Assembly: GCA_947685225.1 (NCBI GenBank)
Contig: CANTUV010000004.1
Coordinates: 15,965,001-16,029,000, forward strand
From: Garcia nutans
Taxonomy: Eukaryota; Streptophyta; Magnoliopsida; Malpighiales; Euphorbiaceae
Reading direction: 5' to 3'
DNA length: 64,000 bases
Shown: piece after piece, positions 22,483 to 34,504 of the stretch
Numbering within the stretch: position 1 is the first letter of the stretch
Layout: every line of letters begins with the position of its first letter
Position numbers and translations under genes: made by a program
Notes under the pieces: model-generated
Database searches by the model: none
Told to the model about the DNA's origin: nothing
Seen by the model: only the letters and a program-made list of their open reading frames with translations

Positions 22483-23978
22483 TCAATATTTAAATTCAAT
22501 TAGATTTAGTTAATTGAACATTTACTCCTAATAACAGAGTGTATTAACCATTTCATCTATTTTGGACATCAACATGGCAGCTTATTGCAAAAGGTGCAAC
22601 AAAAACATTAGCTGCAATAGGCTAACAAAGGTAATAAAACATACTAGTCCAAGGCAGTAAAAAATTAGATCAACTAATTGAGACTCTAAAATCAGGGCAT
22701 GGAGAAAATATTGAAAAGTGGTAATATGTGTATTTCTTCAGTGAAACTGAAATAAACAGAAACAAACAGTTGTAACTTTCAGAAAACTATTATTATCACT
22801 ACTTCGGAATTTTTATTGGTTTTGGAATTTAGGGACAAGCAGTCATATTGTTGCTGTTATTGTAAGGTATTGATTAATTGCATTCAAGAAGAAAGAGCTA
22901 TACTTTTAGAAATGTTATTGCAGCATTAGTAATTTACAGTTTTAATATGTATTATTATGCTCATGCAGAAGCAATCACCTAGTTTTAGCACTCCTAACCT
23001 GCAAGAATATGTAGTTTTTTACATCTGCTTTAATAGCAATAAACTATGTTTTATATTTCTTAATTTTAAAATATTTTTCATTTCCTAAGTGTGCATTTCT
23101 CTCATCGCGAGCTAGGCGTAACACATTTACATAAAGATGTCCTTTAAATTGTTCAAATTAACAAAGGTAATCAATATTTTACTTTCTCATGAAATATTGG
23201 ACAATAATTATCAGTAGCTAAAACCAAAACATTTTTCTTGCATCTTTTAGCAATAATCCAATTAAATGGTGGTTTCAACTTTCAAAATAATCCAATTAAC
23301 TAAAAGCCTAGCGTTTATCTTATTCATGTCCCAAAGTTAATTTTAGAAATCATAGGGCCAAGCCAACATAACTATTAGATAATATTAACAATAAATCCAC
23401 ATGGAATTCTCTCCATCAGCCAATCCATCCAGTAAACATTAGATAAATATAAATAAAGCTTTGCTTAATTATCTCAATTTTGATTCTCAATAACATACCA
23501 GCACCTCAAACTAGAAAATCACACATTTATACAACCAAAGGCCTAAAATAAAACCAGTAGACACAAACAAAACGAAGAAAACTCTCAACATCCCTTACCA
23601 ATCAAAAATGCCCTTGAGCTCAAAGTAAGAAGATCAGTAGTGAATTGTAACACTAGCTCATCAACAGTCCAACTAGCAACTGACTCAATAGTAACCCACA
23701 GCCAACAGCTATACAATTAAACTCCTAAATTTTGCAGTAAAACATTTGATACATGTTCAACTATTTATCACATATCATCTTTTTTTTTTAGCAGAATCCC
23801 ATATCATCTTCACATTATTCTTTCATAGCAAAAATATTTATAGAAAAATTCAAAAACAGAAGGCAGCCAAACACACATTGCATGAAAAATATACATTGAA
23901 TAATGCTAGCCAAACTTTGGATTCAATAGATACACAAAAATATTATGGAAACAAATGTTAGATAAGAAGATATAAGAC
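22483..23978. other. Interior of the CACTA element without recognisable gene
   Basis: AT-rich, with no open frame or motif I recognise. It includes a 23-bp segment at 23733-23755 repeated at 24495-24517 around the captured CDKA exons. Some of it could be intron sequence of the captured gene. Confidence 0.4.
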
Positions 23979-24332
23979 CTGAAAATCTTGAACAGTTCAT
24001 CAATTTCAGAGTCCCCAGGAAACAAGGGTCGCTAGCTCACCATCTCAGCAAATATGCATCCCGCTGACCACAGATCGACTGGTGTTGAGTAATGTCGAGA
24101 TCCAAGCAAAATTTCTGGTGCTCTATACCACAGGGTTACCACCTAAGGGAGATAATTCATTGAACCCAGACATGACAATCACCAAAGCAGTGTAAGAAGT
24201 CACCATTACCAATCCAAAATCAGCAAGCTTCAGTGAATTTGTACGACGATCTATGAGCAGATTTTGTGGTTTCAAATCTCGATGAAGAACCCTGTGAGAA
24301 TGGCAGTACGCGATGCCACGAAGTATTTGATA
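23979..24332 (-). pseudogene. Captured CDKA (cdc2-type) kinase gene fragment
   Basis: CDKA drives the plant cell cycle. The minus strand encodes two exon pieces. The first (24332-24210) reads YCHSHRVLHRDLKPQNLL and KLADFGL, that is the HRD catalytic loop and DFG metal-binding motif. The second (24142-23979) reads VTLWYRAPEILLGSRHYS, DLWSAGCIFAEM and RPLFPGDSEIDELFKIFR, the APE motif and CDK helical region. Between them a 67-bp GT-AG stretch replaces about 14 residues of the activation segment. A TAG after AEMVS and the lack of the N-lobe and C-terminus make it a non-functional fragment. Retained intron-like borders indicate capture from genomic DNA and not from mRNA. Confidence 0.88.
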
Positions 24333-24338
24333 ATTTTA

Positions 24339-24469
24339 CTGTAGAGAGGAGAAGAGAGGGAGCGGCGCAAATAGAAGGCTGAGATGAAGATGGCGATGCT
24401 GCGAAGGTGGGCGGAGATGAAGATGGTTGGTTACTGCAGAGAGGAGAAGAGAGGGAGCGGCGCAAATAG
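24339..24469. repeat. Duplicated 36-bp segment beside the CDKA fragment
   Basis: Segments 24339-24374 and 24434-24469 differ by about one base and begin CTG(T/C)AGAGAGGAGAAGAG. The first abuts the start of the captured CDKA exon, suggesting filler DNA at a capture junction. Confidence 0.7.
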
Positions 24470-24529
24470 GAGACAGTGAGGATTTTGGGTTAGGGCAGTA
24501 AAACATTTGATACATGTGCCCTTCGAAAA

Positions 24530-25315
24530 TATCCCAAAAATTCAATTTTCTTTGTTAATTTTAAAAATATCATTTTTTCAAAAATATATTTATTATATTA
24601 AAAATATACTTTATTTTTAAATAGGCATAGATTATATATTTAGTATATCAAGTGCATATAAAAAAATAATATTTTTTTAAAAAAAACAAAAATTATGTTA
24701 TACAATATAGTTTCTTAAAAAATCAGAATTATCTATATTTATATTTATTTTATTTTGAAGTTAAATTAAAAAATATTTTAATTATTTATATAATGATAAA
24801 TATTAGACAGTAAATTAGTATAATAAAATATAATTTTATATTATTAATATGTTATACTATTAATTTTACTATTTTAATTTACAAAACACAATTCATTATA
24901 TTATAGTACTATTAGTATTGTTTATTGCTTAATAACTAATAAGTATTTATTATAACCACTAAATACGTAGATCACTTAATAAAAATACCATTTTAATTTA
25001 ATAAAATATTCGTAAATTTGAATTACGAATATGATTCTATCATACTCCACTTTAAGATAATGAATTGCACAAAAAAAATAAATACTAATTTAAAATTTTA
25101 TATTAGTGATAATAACTAAAATTTAATTTGTGATTATAAATTATTAAATTAATATCAGTGTAATAAATAAAATATTTAAATGAAGCTATACAAATAAACC
25201 GATTTGTTGAGATACTCAAATATATCATTCATGCTATACGATAAATGCAGGGAAATGAGATAAAATAAAATGCCTATAACGAAATTATGTAAAAAATAAA
25301 AATTTTATACTTTAG
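24530..25315. other. AT-rich interior of the CACTA element
   Basis: Very AT-rich with no frame, repeat or motif I can support. Confidence 0.5.
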
Positions 25316-25329
25316 CGATGAAACTTTGT

Positions 25330-25795
25330 GACGAACAAAAATCCGTCGCAGATTTATTACGGATTTGCAACCGATTTGCGACGGCTTTCTCAAAATTCCT
25401 TCAACTTGTTATTCTGTCGCAAATGCGTTGCAGATCCGTCACAAATTTGCGACGAAAATTTTCCATTGCCGAATATTTTTGTAGTGAAATTTGCGATGGC
25501 AATAGAAGGTAGCAGATCTCCGTTGCAAATTTCTTTTTTTAGTGTTTTCTACAACCAATCTGGGACGAAAAAAATTTTTGAGAAAAAATATACGTGGGTC
25601 TCTCTCCCGCCAAGTATCCGCGCCAACTTTTGCGACGATTATTTGTGGCGGAATGATTTTCGTCGCAGATTTACTATGGATTTGCAACCAATTTGCGACC
25701 AATTTCTCAAAAATCCTCTAACTTGTCCTTCCGTAGCAAATTTGCGACGGAAACAAGTCCGTCGCAGATATCCGTCGCAAATGCCAAATATTTTT
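25330..25795. repeat. Right subterminal repeats of the CACTA element
   Basis: Many copies of TTTGCGACGG, CCGTCGCAGAT and GGATTTGCAACC-like motifs in both orientations, ending in the terminal inverted repeat at 25801. Confidence 0.85.
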
Positions 25796-25838
25796 GTAGT
25801 GTATTGGACCAGACTGGGTCAAAAATTAAGGGTCTACA

Positions 25839-26093
25839 CATGAGCTTTAGTCTTTGGGTTGAAAGGCTTAGGTTCCCATAGAAAATATATACCAAATGGT
25901 ATAAGGCTATGAGTAGCTATACTATGCTCGATCTCCATTCCTTGAGTAAAGTATGATATCACTGAAATAGCACAACACGGGTAACACGGGCGTCCTAACT
26001 CATGCACACAATACAATTTATATGATGCAATGGACAATATTGCAATAAGAAAGAATAAAATAAACTAAAGACCAATGGAATCAACTTCTCTTA
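25839..26093 (-). other. Leader fragment of element H
   Basis: Minus-strand sequence after the PBS of H, matching the leaders of A (4918-5236) and E, including the peptide TQGMEIEHSIATHS. It is cut at 25838 by the insertion of element I; the rest of H must lie beyond the window on the left. Confidence 0.7.
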
Positions 26094-26111
26094 TGCCCAG
26101 TGGAATCACCA
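26094..26111 (-). promoter_or_regulatory. Degenerate primer binding site of element H
   Basis: Minus strand TGGTGATTCCACTGGGCA, differing at three positions from the site at 15965-15982. H is thus older than or more mutated than I. Confidence 0.7.
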
Positions 26112-27384
26112 CTATGAGCAGGAATTTTTGCCCACTCTCCCATGTGAAATGGTTCTTACGACTTCGATACTATTAGGCTTAGGGCCTTAAAGAACACAGG
26201 CCTAAACTTGGAGAATATGGAGTCACCACCTGGATGGGCTAGGAAAAAGAAAGGCGTGGATGACTCATTTCCTGAGGAATTCCTAACCCCCTAATGTGTT
26301 CGGAAAGTTGGGTATGTGTAGGGAATCTGAGAATGACCAAGCACCCCCACAGCGCCCAATTTATTAGAACCGACTCCTTTTCAGGTCTAAATATTATTAA
26401 ATTCTTAACTTATTATAGCATTATCCATATTACACACATATTAAAGTAAATAAATATTCATTGTATTAAAATCAAAGAATGTCCAAACAAAATAATAAAT
26501 GGGCACTCATACAATATGGAAAAATGCCGTTATAATATCCAAAATAAAATAGGACACCCACCTTTTGATGGAAAACATGCCCTTTACATTAATCCCAAAA
26601 TCCAAAATAAATTAAATTACATTGAAGCTAACCAATGAGGTACCCACAATATGGAAACATACCTCTTACATTATGAAAACTAAAATAAACAAATAAAAGA
26701 CATTCAACCATTCGTCATGAAAGTAAAGCATTCATTATAAGTCAAATAAAATAATTAAGATCAAGATATGAAGATGTAAACTAAGATTAAAGTATGTAAA
26801 GTTGGATTCAAATTGTAACTAAAGGCTAAATTTACAAACTAGGGTTTAGGAAAATACAACTAGGGTTTAAGGTCTTTTAAAAATAGGATTAGGGTTCTAA
26901 GGTTTTTTGAATTAGGGTTAGGGTTTTAGAATTAGGGTTCTATGGTTTTCTGAAGTAGGGTTAGGTTTTTGGAATTAGGGCTTTTTCAAAACATATAAAC
27001 TAGTATGTAAATAAAAGTTTTAAGTTAAATCTTATCTCATTATGAATCTTAAACAAATAAAAGATGACTAAATGAGCTACTGGACGAAGCAAGAATTAAA
27101 TATGAACCTATTGTGATTTTAAAAGTAAATCAACACCTATTACTGGATACACTTTAATAAAAACATATAAATCGAAATCAATCAATATAAACTTACTGAA
27201 AGTATTTTGACAAAAGGATAAATATAATTAGTTTTGAAATCATCATCAAAACATCATGTGTTTAATTTAAGTCTATTAAACTTAGAGAATGTACCTTGGT
27301 TGTTAGCTCCACCAAAATTATATGTTGATTCAAACTTCTGCTTGCACCAAATTTAACTTTTGGCCGAGCTACCACAAGGACAGA

Positions 27385-30300
27385 TGTAACACCCCTTAAC
27401 CCGACTATTTCCAGCCGAGCCAAGTGTGCTACAGTATATGCAACATGGTATACATAACATGCACTAAATAAAATTTTTTCCTTTTTATTTTTAATAATAA
27501 TAATTTACACATTTCTTTAATTGTTATAATTACATTTTAAAACTCCTTAACAGTACATGCCAAGCTAAACTTTGCTTTGCTCCTCACTTCGCCTCCTGTT
27601 GCGTACTCTGGTGCTCCTTTGTAGCTTCCCATTTGTCAGCTTGGGCTCCATAACCTACGAGTTTAGAAAGCTAAACTCGCTAAGCATATAGCTTAGTGGG
27701 TACTTTAACCGTTAAGTAGAAATTAGATGCAAACCGCACAATGTTACAAATATGGCACCAGTGATTAAGAATCTGACTATTTTTATCCTAAATCAGCTCA
27801 ATAGAACTAATTTGTAGTTCAAAGTTTTCATTCCGGGCCTTTGGCCCAGACTGCACTTTTTAGGCCACACCGGGTTTTACAATACTGCAAAAATCCCTAG
27901 TTGGGCTTTAAAATCTAAATAAAACACAATTGGGATGTGATTTTCAAAAAAACGAAAAATGCTATCTTGTTCTTAATTGGTCAAGCTTTCGAGAGCATAT
28001 TTTTGATAATTTATTTCATTCCAAACGAATATTTTATCTCAATTATACCTCATTTATTTCTTACCAAATGAACAGTGAATTCAAGCATTTAGTTTCTTAT
28101 GTACCTTGTTATCTTATTTCCCCAATAACTTTTGTTCTACTAATCTGAATGTAAAAATTCTTGTTTTAACTCGAACTAGACTCATATGAGTCCTTATGGT
28201 TAAATTTCAAGATTTAAATTTGTTACACATAATTCTTGATGACTCCTTGAACTCTTCCCTGGCCAATTGGTTACTCAAGTCTGCGCAATGCGTACTATTT
28301 CATTTATAACTTTACCTACGCAACTCGGATTGAGACGATTCTTATCTTAAATTAAGCTAGACACATAAGTCTATATTCAGTAAAATTTCAGCTTAAAACA
28401 GGCAACACGTGATTTTTGGCACAATTTCTAATTCAGCCCTGCAGTCTGCTAGGGTCTGCCTGCGCATGGTTCGCTCATTTGTGTGTAACTTCTATATTTT
28501 AAGTCCACTCGAGATGAATCCAACTCCTATTATTCACCAACATACAAGGGTTCATTTAAATCTTCTATCACAACATCTAATTCCTGAGGTAAATGGACCA
28601 AAACCTGGACTCAATGCATAAATTTCAGTCTGTCCGGTTTCACAATTCCATTTTGCATGAGTTATACTCTTTTGATCATATCTTTTTATCTACAAGTGGG
28701 ATTTGGGAAATTCCAAATTCTATGATTTTATAACACATAAGTATTCTTTCAAAGATTCTAAACGTGTCATTAAGGTCATCTAAACGTAATCCCAAGTCAC
28801 AGGTTACTGACTGAGGAATCTCAGTTTTTCAGTTTGTACGCCTGGTATCATTTTGATCATAACTTTCATTCCAAACATGAAAATGAGTTGGTTCCAAAGC
28901 CTATGGTTTACTGAATTAATGGAGAACAATTAAGTCTTCTTTGTCAAGTTCTAGTTCTATCATTTTGCTAGTCTAAATTTCGGGTGAAGTTACAGAAAAA
29001 TGCAGGACACATGGCTGGCTGCAACAAAACAACACAACATAGCACTCCCATATTTGCATCCCTTATAACCTCAACCCCAAAATCAATCAATACACAAAAA
29101 ACACTTCTATATCATCATCAATATCAACCACATAACGACCACAACTCAAGCACATGAACAATTATAGCAATTACACATCCAAATGCAAAGACAATAGAGA
29201 TCACTAATTCAAGAAGGTTAATGTACCAAACCTTTTTCCACCTTGCTTTCCTTAGCTCATCTTTGATCTTTTTCTTCTTTTTCCTTTAGCTTTTCTTGAT
29301 TTCCTACAAGAATTCCAGCATACACACTTTAAACATACATCCTATGGTTTGAAAACATAAGCTACCAATTCATTTCTTGCCAATTTTTCCTCAATCTAAT
29401 CTCCTCTAACCTTAAAACCATTATTTCTTTCATCAAATCCTTCAAATAATTATTTCTTGAATTTTCTCCAAATCTAGCTACATGAACCCTAATTTCAATC
29501 TCTTAAATTAACCATTAATCCATGAAATTAAAACTAGAGATAGGTTTCTCTTACCTTATAATCTTGTTTGTCACCAAAATGTTCAACCAAAAGCCTTAAA
29601 CTTTGGAAAAATCACCTCCTTCTTACTTCTCTTATGGTTTGGACGAGTTCATCATGTAAGAGAGGGCTTTTATTTTCTTTCCTTAGCTTATTTTGATCCA
29701 AATGGCAGCCATAAGTGGTGAAAATATGTTGGTATAGATGTTGACTTCCAATTGGTACACCTTATAGCAAAAATGGCCACGTTTAATTGGTCCAATTACC
29801 TTCTTCTTTTATCTATTTATTTGGCAAGCCATTAGGCTTCCTTTTATTCATATTTTGACCCCCCTCAACTTTCTTGTGCTATAATTTTATAGTCTAGGGT
29901 GTGAAAATATCAAATTACCCTCCAGCGATTAATCGATTGTAACTTTTAAATCGTGCTTTTTTGGGAAAAATTGAAACCCACTGTTATGACCCGATTAATC
30001 TCGAGAATATTCTTCCAGGGTCGGATATGGGCACTATTAAGAACTTCCGACACTAAATTTTTAAGTTTACATAGTTGCCCCTAACTTTTGAGAAATTCAC
30101 TTAGGTCCTTTTGATATCCCTTCCTGGCCTTATTGTCTTTCTTTATTAATATATTTTTACTCACAATTCCAAATTAAGTAATTCTTATTCCCACTGAAAC
30201 TAGACATCCGGGGCTACTTTGTGTGAAAATTTCAGGTCGATCCGAGTGATATCTGATTTTTGACGATCCTTTGAAGTCAAGCCTACTATGCTGTCCTGAG

Positions 30301-30551
30301 GCAGCTTGCACATTGTCTACTAAATCCATCATATCTTATTCTGTACAACTCCAAATTGAGTAATTTCAAGTTATACATCTAGCTAAGACACAAATAAACA
30401 ATTAAGCGGTCTTTGAGACTCTCTAATTCTATCATTAACTTGGATGAATTTCGAGCTCAAGTTATAGGTCATGTTCTAAACTCCTTTGTTCTAAGCCCAA
30501 ATCATATCCTCTATGTCTGTTTCTTACCAATCTAGGATTTGGGATGTTATA
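27385..30551 (-). repeat. 3' LTR of element B
   Basis: Runs from TGTAACACCCCTTAACCCGA to GGATGTTATA; the last bases are TTATA where the other LTR has TTACA, a point mutation. Short frames repeated in both LTRs (for example near 28409 and 45956) are LTR sequence and not genes. Confidence 0.9.
27652..27702 (-). ncRNA. Double-hairpin element in LTR B (left)
   Basis: Minus strand: CTAAGC-TATAT-GCTTAG, then CGAGTTTAG-CTTT-CTAAACTCG, then TAGGTTA. The second stem has nine perfect pairs whose sequence differs from the other families while pairing is kept. The right LTR copy is at 45201-45250. Confidence 0.5.
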
Positions 30552-31461
30552 ATTCTATCCCCGTTAATTTAAGCTTCACCCCAAAGCTTACACATTCTAT
30601 ATACTTGACCTTATTCACTTGATTGCTCTCTGTCATCTCTCTATATTGTTTACGCATTGCCTTATTTTGACACTTATTCATTTACTGGGATTAACTATTT
30701 TAAGATTCAACATGTTTTACCTTTTGTATTCTGTTTTCTTCCCATCTCTGCTCACTTGCTGTTTATTATTCTACAAGATTGTCCAATAGACTATTATGTG
30801 GTTCAACATGCTTTGACTTTTGTCACGATTTCTCATTCGAAGCGTTATTATTATTCACTTATGTTTTCTTTAACTTTGATTTAAATTTATTCTTTTCCAT
30901 TATTTCTTGCACATTTTTCATTCTCTGCTATATTCATTTCTAAGCTTCCTTCTCTTTGCATTGTGGTTATTCTTTATTTACTTCTTACTAAATTTGTATG
31001 TCCTATGTATATTCGTGCAGTGTGGTGGCATTCCTTAAGTATCGGCTCATCTGACTTTCCTTGTGTTGTCATATATACATCTCGAATAATAGCTCATGGG
31101 TGATTAGTCCATGATACCATTATTCTCGAAGTACTATTTATTTCATTACGTGTCCCACTCTATGTTGGTTACGGCCGATCCCAACATAAGGTGAGAACAT
31201 CTTTCCTTTTTTATTACATTTCAAACTCTTTCTTTCCTTTCTTTTTCGAATATGTCTCAATTCACTTTCTGTTTATTTTCATATATACTTTTTTTTTCAT
31301 CTGTATATTATCACATATTTTTCTTACTTAGCTCCTCAAGGTAATAACAGTAGAATCAAAGTGGGATGAGGCAATACCATATGGAACCAGTATGGCACGG
31401 GTGGCCCTCACCACCGTTTCATTTCCATGGCACAGGTGGCCCTCACCACCATTTTCATATC
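30552..31461 (-). other. Internal region of element B, 3' part
   Basis: Begins with a pyrimidine tract ATTCTATCCCCGTTAATTT, which is the polypurine tract in element sense. The rest is non-coding, T-rich on plus, and ends in GTGGCCCTCACCAC-like repeats from 31385. Confidence 0.6.
31385..31461. repeat. GTGGCCCTCACCAC repeats in element B, first block
   Basis: Three copies of a GGTGGCCCTCACCACC-type motif, itself an imperfect palindrome. The array continues at 40838-40984 on the far side of element C, so C inserted into it. Confidence 0.75.
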
Positions 31462-31466
31462 ACAGG

Positions 31467-34400
31467 TGTAACACCCCGATACTCCTATAAATACTATACA
31501 TATACCTTGTATACATACAGTAAGCATATAAAGTATAAGGATGTCACTTTTCGTTACACTTTAAAAACTTTTAACTGAGTTCAAATCATATCTTTCATAA
31601 AGTATTTCTTTTAATGATCTTATACTTAAATACAATAATAATCTTGTCTTTAACAAAACTTCATTTATACATATGAATACATTCTTGTAGTAAAATACAG
31701 CATAATTAAATTATACATGTATGCAACACACTCTAGTTGGTCTCAGAAAACACTTACCTTACTCGTGGCATACCGATTGACTTTTAGATCAACCATCTAT
31801 TTACCTGCGAGATTTACATAACCACGCTAAGCTAAAAAGCTTAGTAGTACAAAGGAATAATTTAAAATATACATTTCAAATAAATCATATTATTATATTA
31901 ACGTCATGTATTACCATTTTCTTATCATATTTACCCTTTTTAATGCACTCTCTATATATATCCACCATTCTCATAATATATATATATACTCCTATACATC
32001 ATTCCAACAAATCACAATTCAATAACTTAACAAAACCTTCATGAAATAATGCTCACAATTTCTACATCCATAAACATTTTACACATCATATTATGTTTTC
32101 ATAAACTCATCATTCAACATAGCTTCTCAAGCCATATTCACTTTCAATCATTTACTTATGTATTGTATACATCTCATTCCATGATTATCATCATATATCA
32201 CATAATGTTATATTTCATTCCATAATTCACATTAAAACAAAGACATGCATGGGCCCACAAGACACTAATATGCCATTCAACTTTCAGAGTTAATGTCTTG
32301 GTTTAATTTTCTCATTTATCATTATCCCAACTAGGCTTCAAGGATTAGGTTCAACCAAGCTTCAAGGGGAACAAAGCATGCTAAGTATCAACCCAACTTG
32401 GCTTCAAGAACCAATCCAACCTAGCTTCAAGGGTTGTAACATCTCAATTAGGCTTCAAGGACTAGACCCAACCAAGCTTCAAGGGGAGTAAAACATGTTA
32501 AACTTCTACCCAACTTGGCTTCAAGGATCAAGCCCAACCTAACTTCAAGAGATTGTTACTATAGGCATGCCACCAACAACAAACTCTGAAAATGGAATAA
32601 CACATTAGCCACACAATTATTTATTATTTCACTATCAATTCTATTCTCAATTCTCATCATTATCTAGGCAAACATGCCCCACTTGTTTCAATTGAATCAT
32701 CATAGCCAATCACAATGGCTTCACATGTCATTTGAATTATCATAGCCAATCACAATGGCTTCACATGTCATTTGAATTATATCTCAATTCACATTACAAC
32801 ACTTCATCATTCAAGTATACATAATCAATTTCATTGAACATATAGACAATATGTCCATTTATTTCATTGCAATCACTATTACCAATCATAATGACATTAC
32901 ATTTCATCACTTCTCTAGGCACATTAATATAATTCATCATTAAAATATTTATCATAACCAATTGCATTGCACATACCTTTATGAATGATCACCATAGCTT
33001 TCACACTATACAATTAATAACATTTGTCACATTGTATTAACCATATAATAAATTACTTAACATTGTTGTAGGTCACAAAATCATATAAAAGAATGCATCT
33101 ATGTAAGTTGTACTTACCTCAAGAACTACTCCCATTAATCTATACACTTCCTCTTCCAAGAGTTTTCACATTAGGTTAGTGCAACATAATCTCTTCCAAA
33201 CCTAATCCAAAGATAATTACACCCATAAGAAATAAGAATGATGACTGACTAGGGCAAACACAACACATGACACGCTCACCAACACGGGCGTGTTCCTGAT
33301 CGTGCCCTAAACCAACAATACAGAAGCTTTGACACGCTCAGTAACACGGGCGTGTTAATGGACGTGTCATTCATTCTGCCTCACAGAAACATTGACACGC
33401 CCAACAACACGGGCGTGTTCATGGCCTTGTCAATTACTTTTTCTCACAGTAGCTATGACACGCTCAGTAACATGGCTGTGTTAATGGTCGTGTCACAAAC
33501 GTCCAACTAAGTACCGATTACACGCCCAACCACACGGCCGTGTCACTGGCCGTGTCAGGCCAAAAATCATGAATTCGAACTCTCATCCATGAAAACACAA
33601 ACACTTCAAAACTCATACTTCATCACCCTTAATCAACATCTTGGTTATATTCATCAATTACCTATCAATTTAACACTTATATCAATTCAATATATCATAA
33701 TAATAATCATTATAAACACCACCATATATCAACTACTCAATTTCCCCAATTCATTCATACGAAACCCTTACTCAATAATTTCAACAATCCATCATCATCC
33801 TCACACCTCAATCATATCAAATCCAAACTCAAACAATAGAAATCAATACAAGGAAATGAATACTTACTTGACTATTATGTCAAATCTTCAATAACCATCT
33901 TCAATTCTCTCAAAACCCATAAGAATTTGGTGTATATGTAGATAAAATCACCTCTCTTTCTCTCTATCCCTCTTTCTCTTTCTCTCTCTCTCGTCCAAGA
34001 AGAAGAAGGTGAAGAAGATGAAAAGAAGATCTTTTCTTCTTTTTCTCATGCTTATCATATATATATATATAATAATAATAATTAAATACCTTCAAATCTT
34101 CACCATACACTTGTCACTCTTTGACTTTCTTTCTTATTTTTCTTTTAATTATTATTATTATTAATTAATTAAGCTTACTTTCCCACACCACTTTATACCT
34201 CATGTATATGTGATGTATATGTTGGTATATGTATATTTCTTATATATCACTTTTATATTCCCATATATTTTCCCAAATACCATATATACATATTATTCTT
34301 ACATATATTACCAACATATCTTCTCACAGCTACTACTCCAATGTACACCAAAATCGGGGTATTAAATTAATTCATTACTCTTCTTTTGATTTTCAATAGA

Positions 34401-34468
34401 CATTCACATTAAATCCATATACAACAATAATTACTCCAAACTTTTAGGGTATATTTTGGGATATTACA
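31467..34468 (-). repeat. 3' LTR of element C
   Basis: Contains the double hairpin (31803-31850), the GGCTTCAAGG array (32332-32550), the ACACGGGCGTGT cluster (33262-33560) and a pyrimidine tract of TCTCTC repeats near 33950-34000. In the hairpin the left LTR has CTGCGAGAT where the right has CTGCGCGAT. Confidence 0.92.
33262..33560. repeat. ACACGGGCGTGT palindrome cluster, LTR C (left)
   Basis: About five units of 60-65 bp, each with TGACACGCTCA or TGACACGCCCA, then ACACGGGCGTGTT, then GACGTGTC or CGTGTCA. Each unit can fold on itself. The right LTR copy (39620-39925) has one extra ACACGGGCGTA insertion. Confidence 0.8.
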
Positions 34469-34470
34469 AT

Positions 34471-34504
34471 TCTCTCCCCCTTAAATAATTTCGTCCCCGA
34501 AATT
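34471..34504 (-). promoter_or_regulatory. Polypurine tract of element C
   Basis: In element sense AATTTCGGGGACGAAATT is followed by AAGGGGGAGAGAATT directly before the 3' LTR. This is the usual 3' junction of chromoviruses of the Tekay/Del type and primes second-strand DNA synthesis. Confidence 0.85.

Larger units (their letters stand above)
17928..25801. mobile_element. Non-autonomous CACTA DNA transposon carrying host gene pieces
   Basis: The ends are CACTACAAAAAAA and its complement TTTTTGTAGTG, flanked by the 3-bp duplication TAT (17925-17927 and 25802-25804), as expected for CACTA/En-Spm. Both ends carry many subterminal copies of a CCGTCGCAAAT-like motif, which in known CACTA elements bind the transposase. 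I found no transposase frame. The interior has fragments of a DUF247 gene and of a CDKA kinase gene, both on minus, and a solo LTR inserted later. Without the solo LTR it is about 4.9 kb. Mobility would have needed transposase from another element. Confidence 0.88.
7421..25838 (-). mobile_element. Element I: degenerate Tat-like LTR retrotransposon
   Basis: A minus-strand element with 5' LTR 25838-15984 (split by a CACTA element), PBS 15982-15965, gag, protease with G-patch, RT, a degenerate RNase H plus a second RNase H, integrase, then an antisense plant-mobile-domain-like gene. The order Gag-PR-RT-RH-aRH-INT without a chromodomain is that of the Tat clade. Its 3' end is cut by element A at 7420/7421, so the 3' LTR should lie left of the window. 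Several stops and frameshifts show it is dead. Its right edge abuts H leader sequence, so I is nested in H. Confidence 0.8.
15984..25838 (-). mobile_element. 5' LTR of element I, split by a CACTA transposon
   Basis: Starts TGTAGACCCTTAATTTTTGA at 25838 and ends CTCATA at 15984. Without the CACTA element and its TSD the LTR is about 1978 bp. The joined flanks read as the uninterrupted sequence seen near 7370 in LTR A (ATTAAAATATATTGGACC), which confirms the insertion. Sequence to the right of 25838 is leader of element H. Confidence 0.85.

Noticed and set aside
25318..25895. Overlapping frames at the right end of the CACTA element
   Set aside because: They are translations of the subterminal CCGTCGCAAAT repeats and have no domain.
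28409..28621. A 70-codon frame repeated at 45956-46207
   Set aside because: It falls at the same place in both LTRs of element B, in sequence without other coding features. The copies match because the LTRs are copies.
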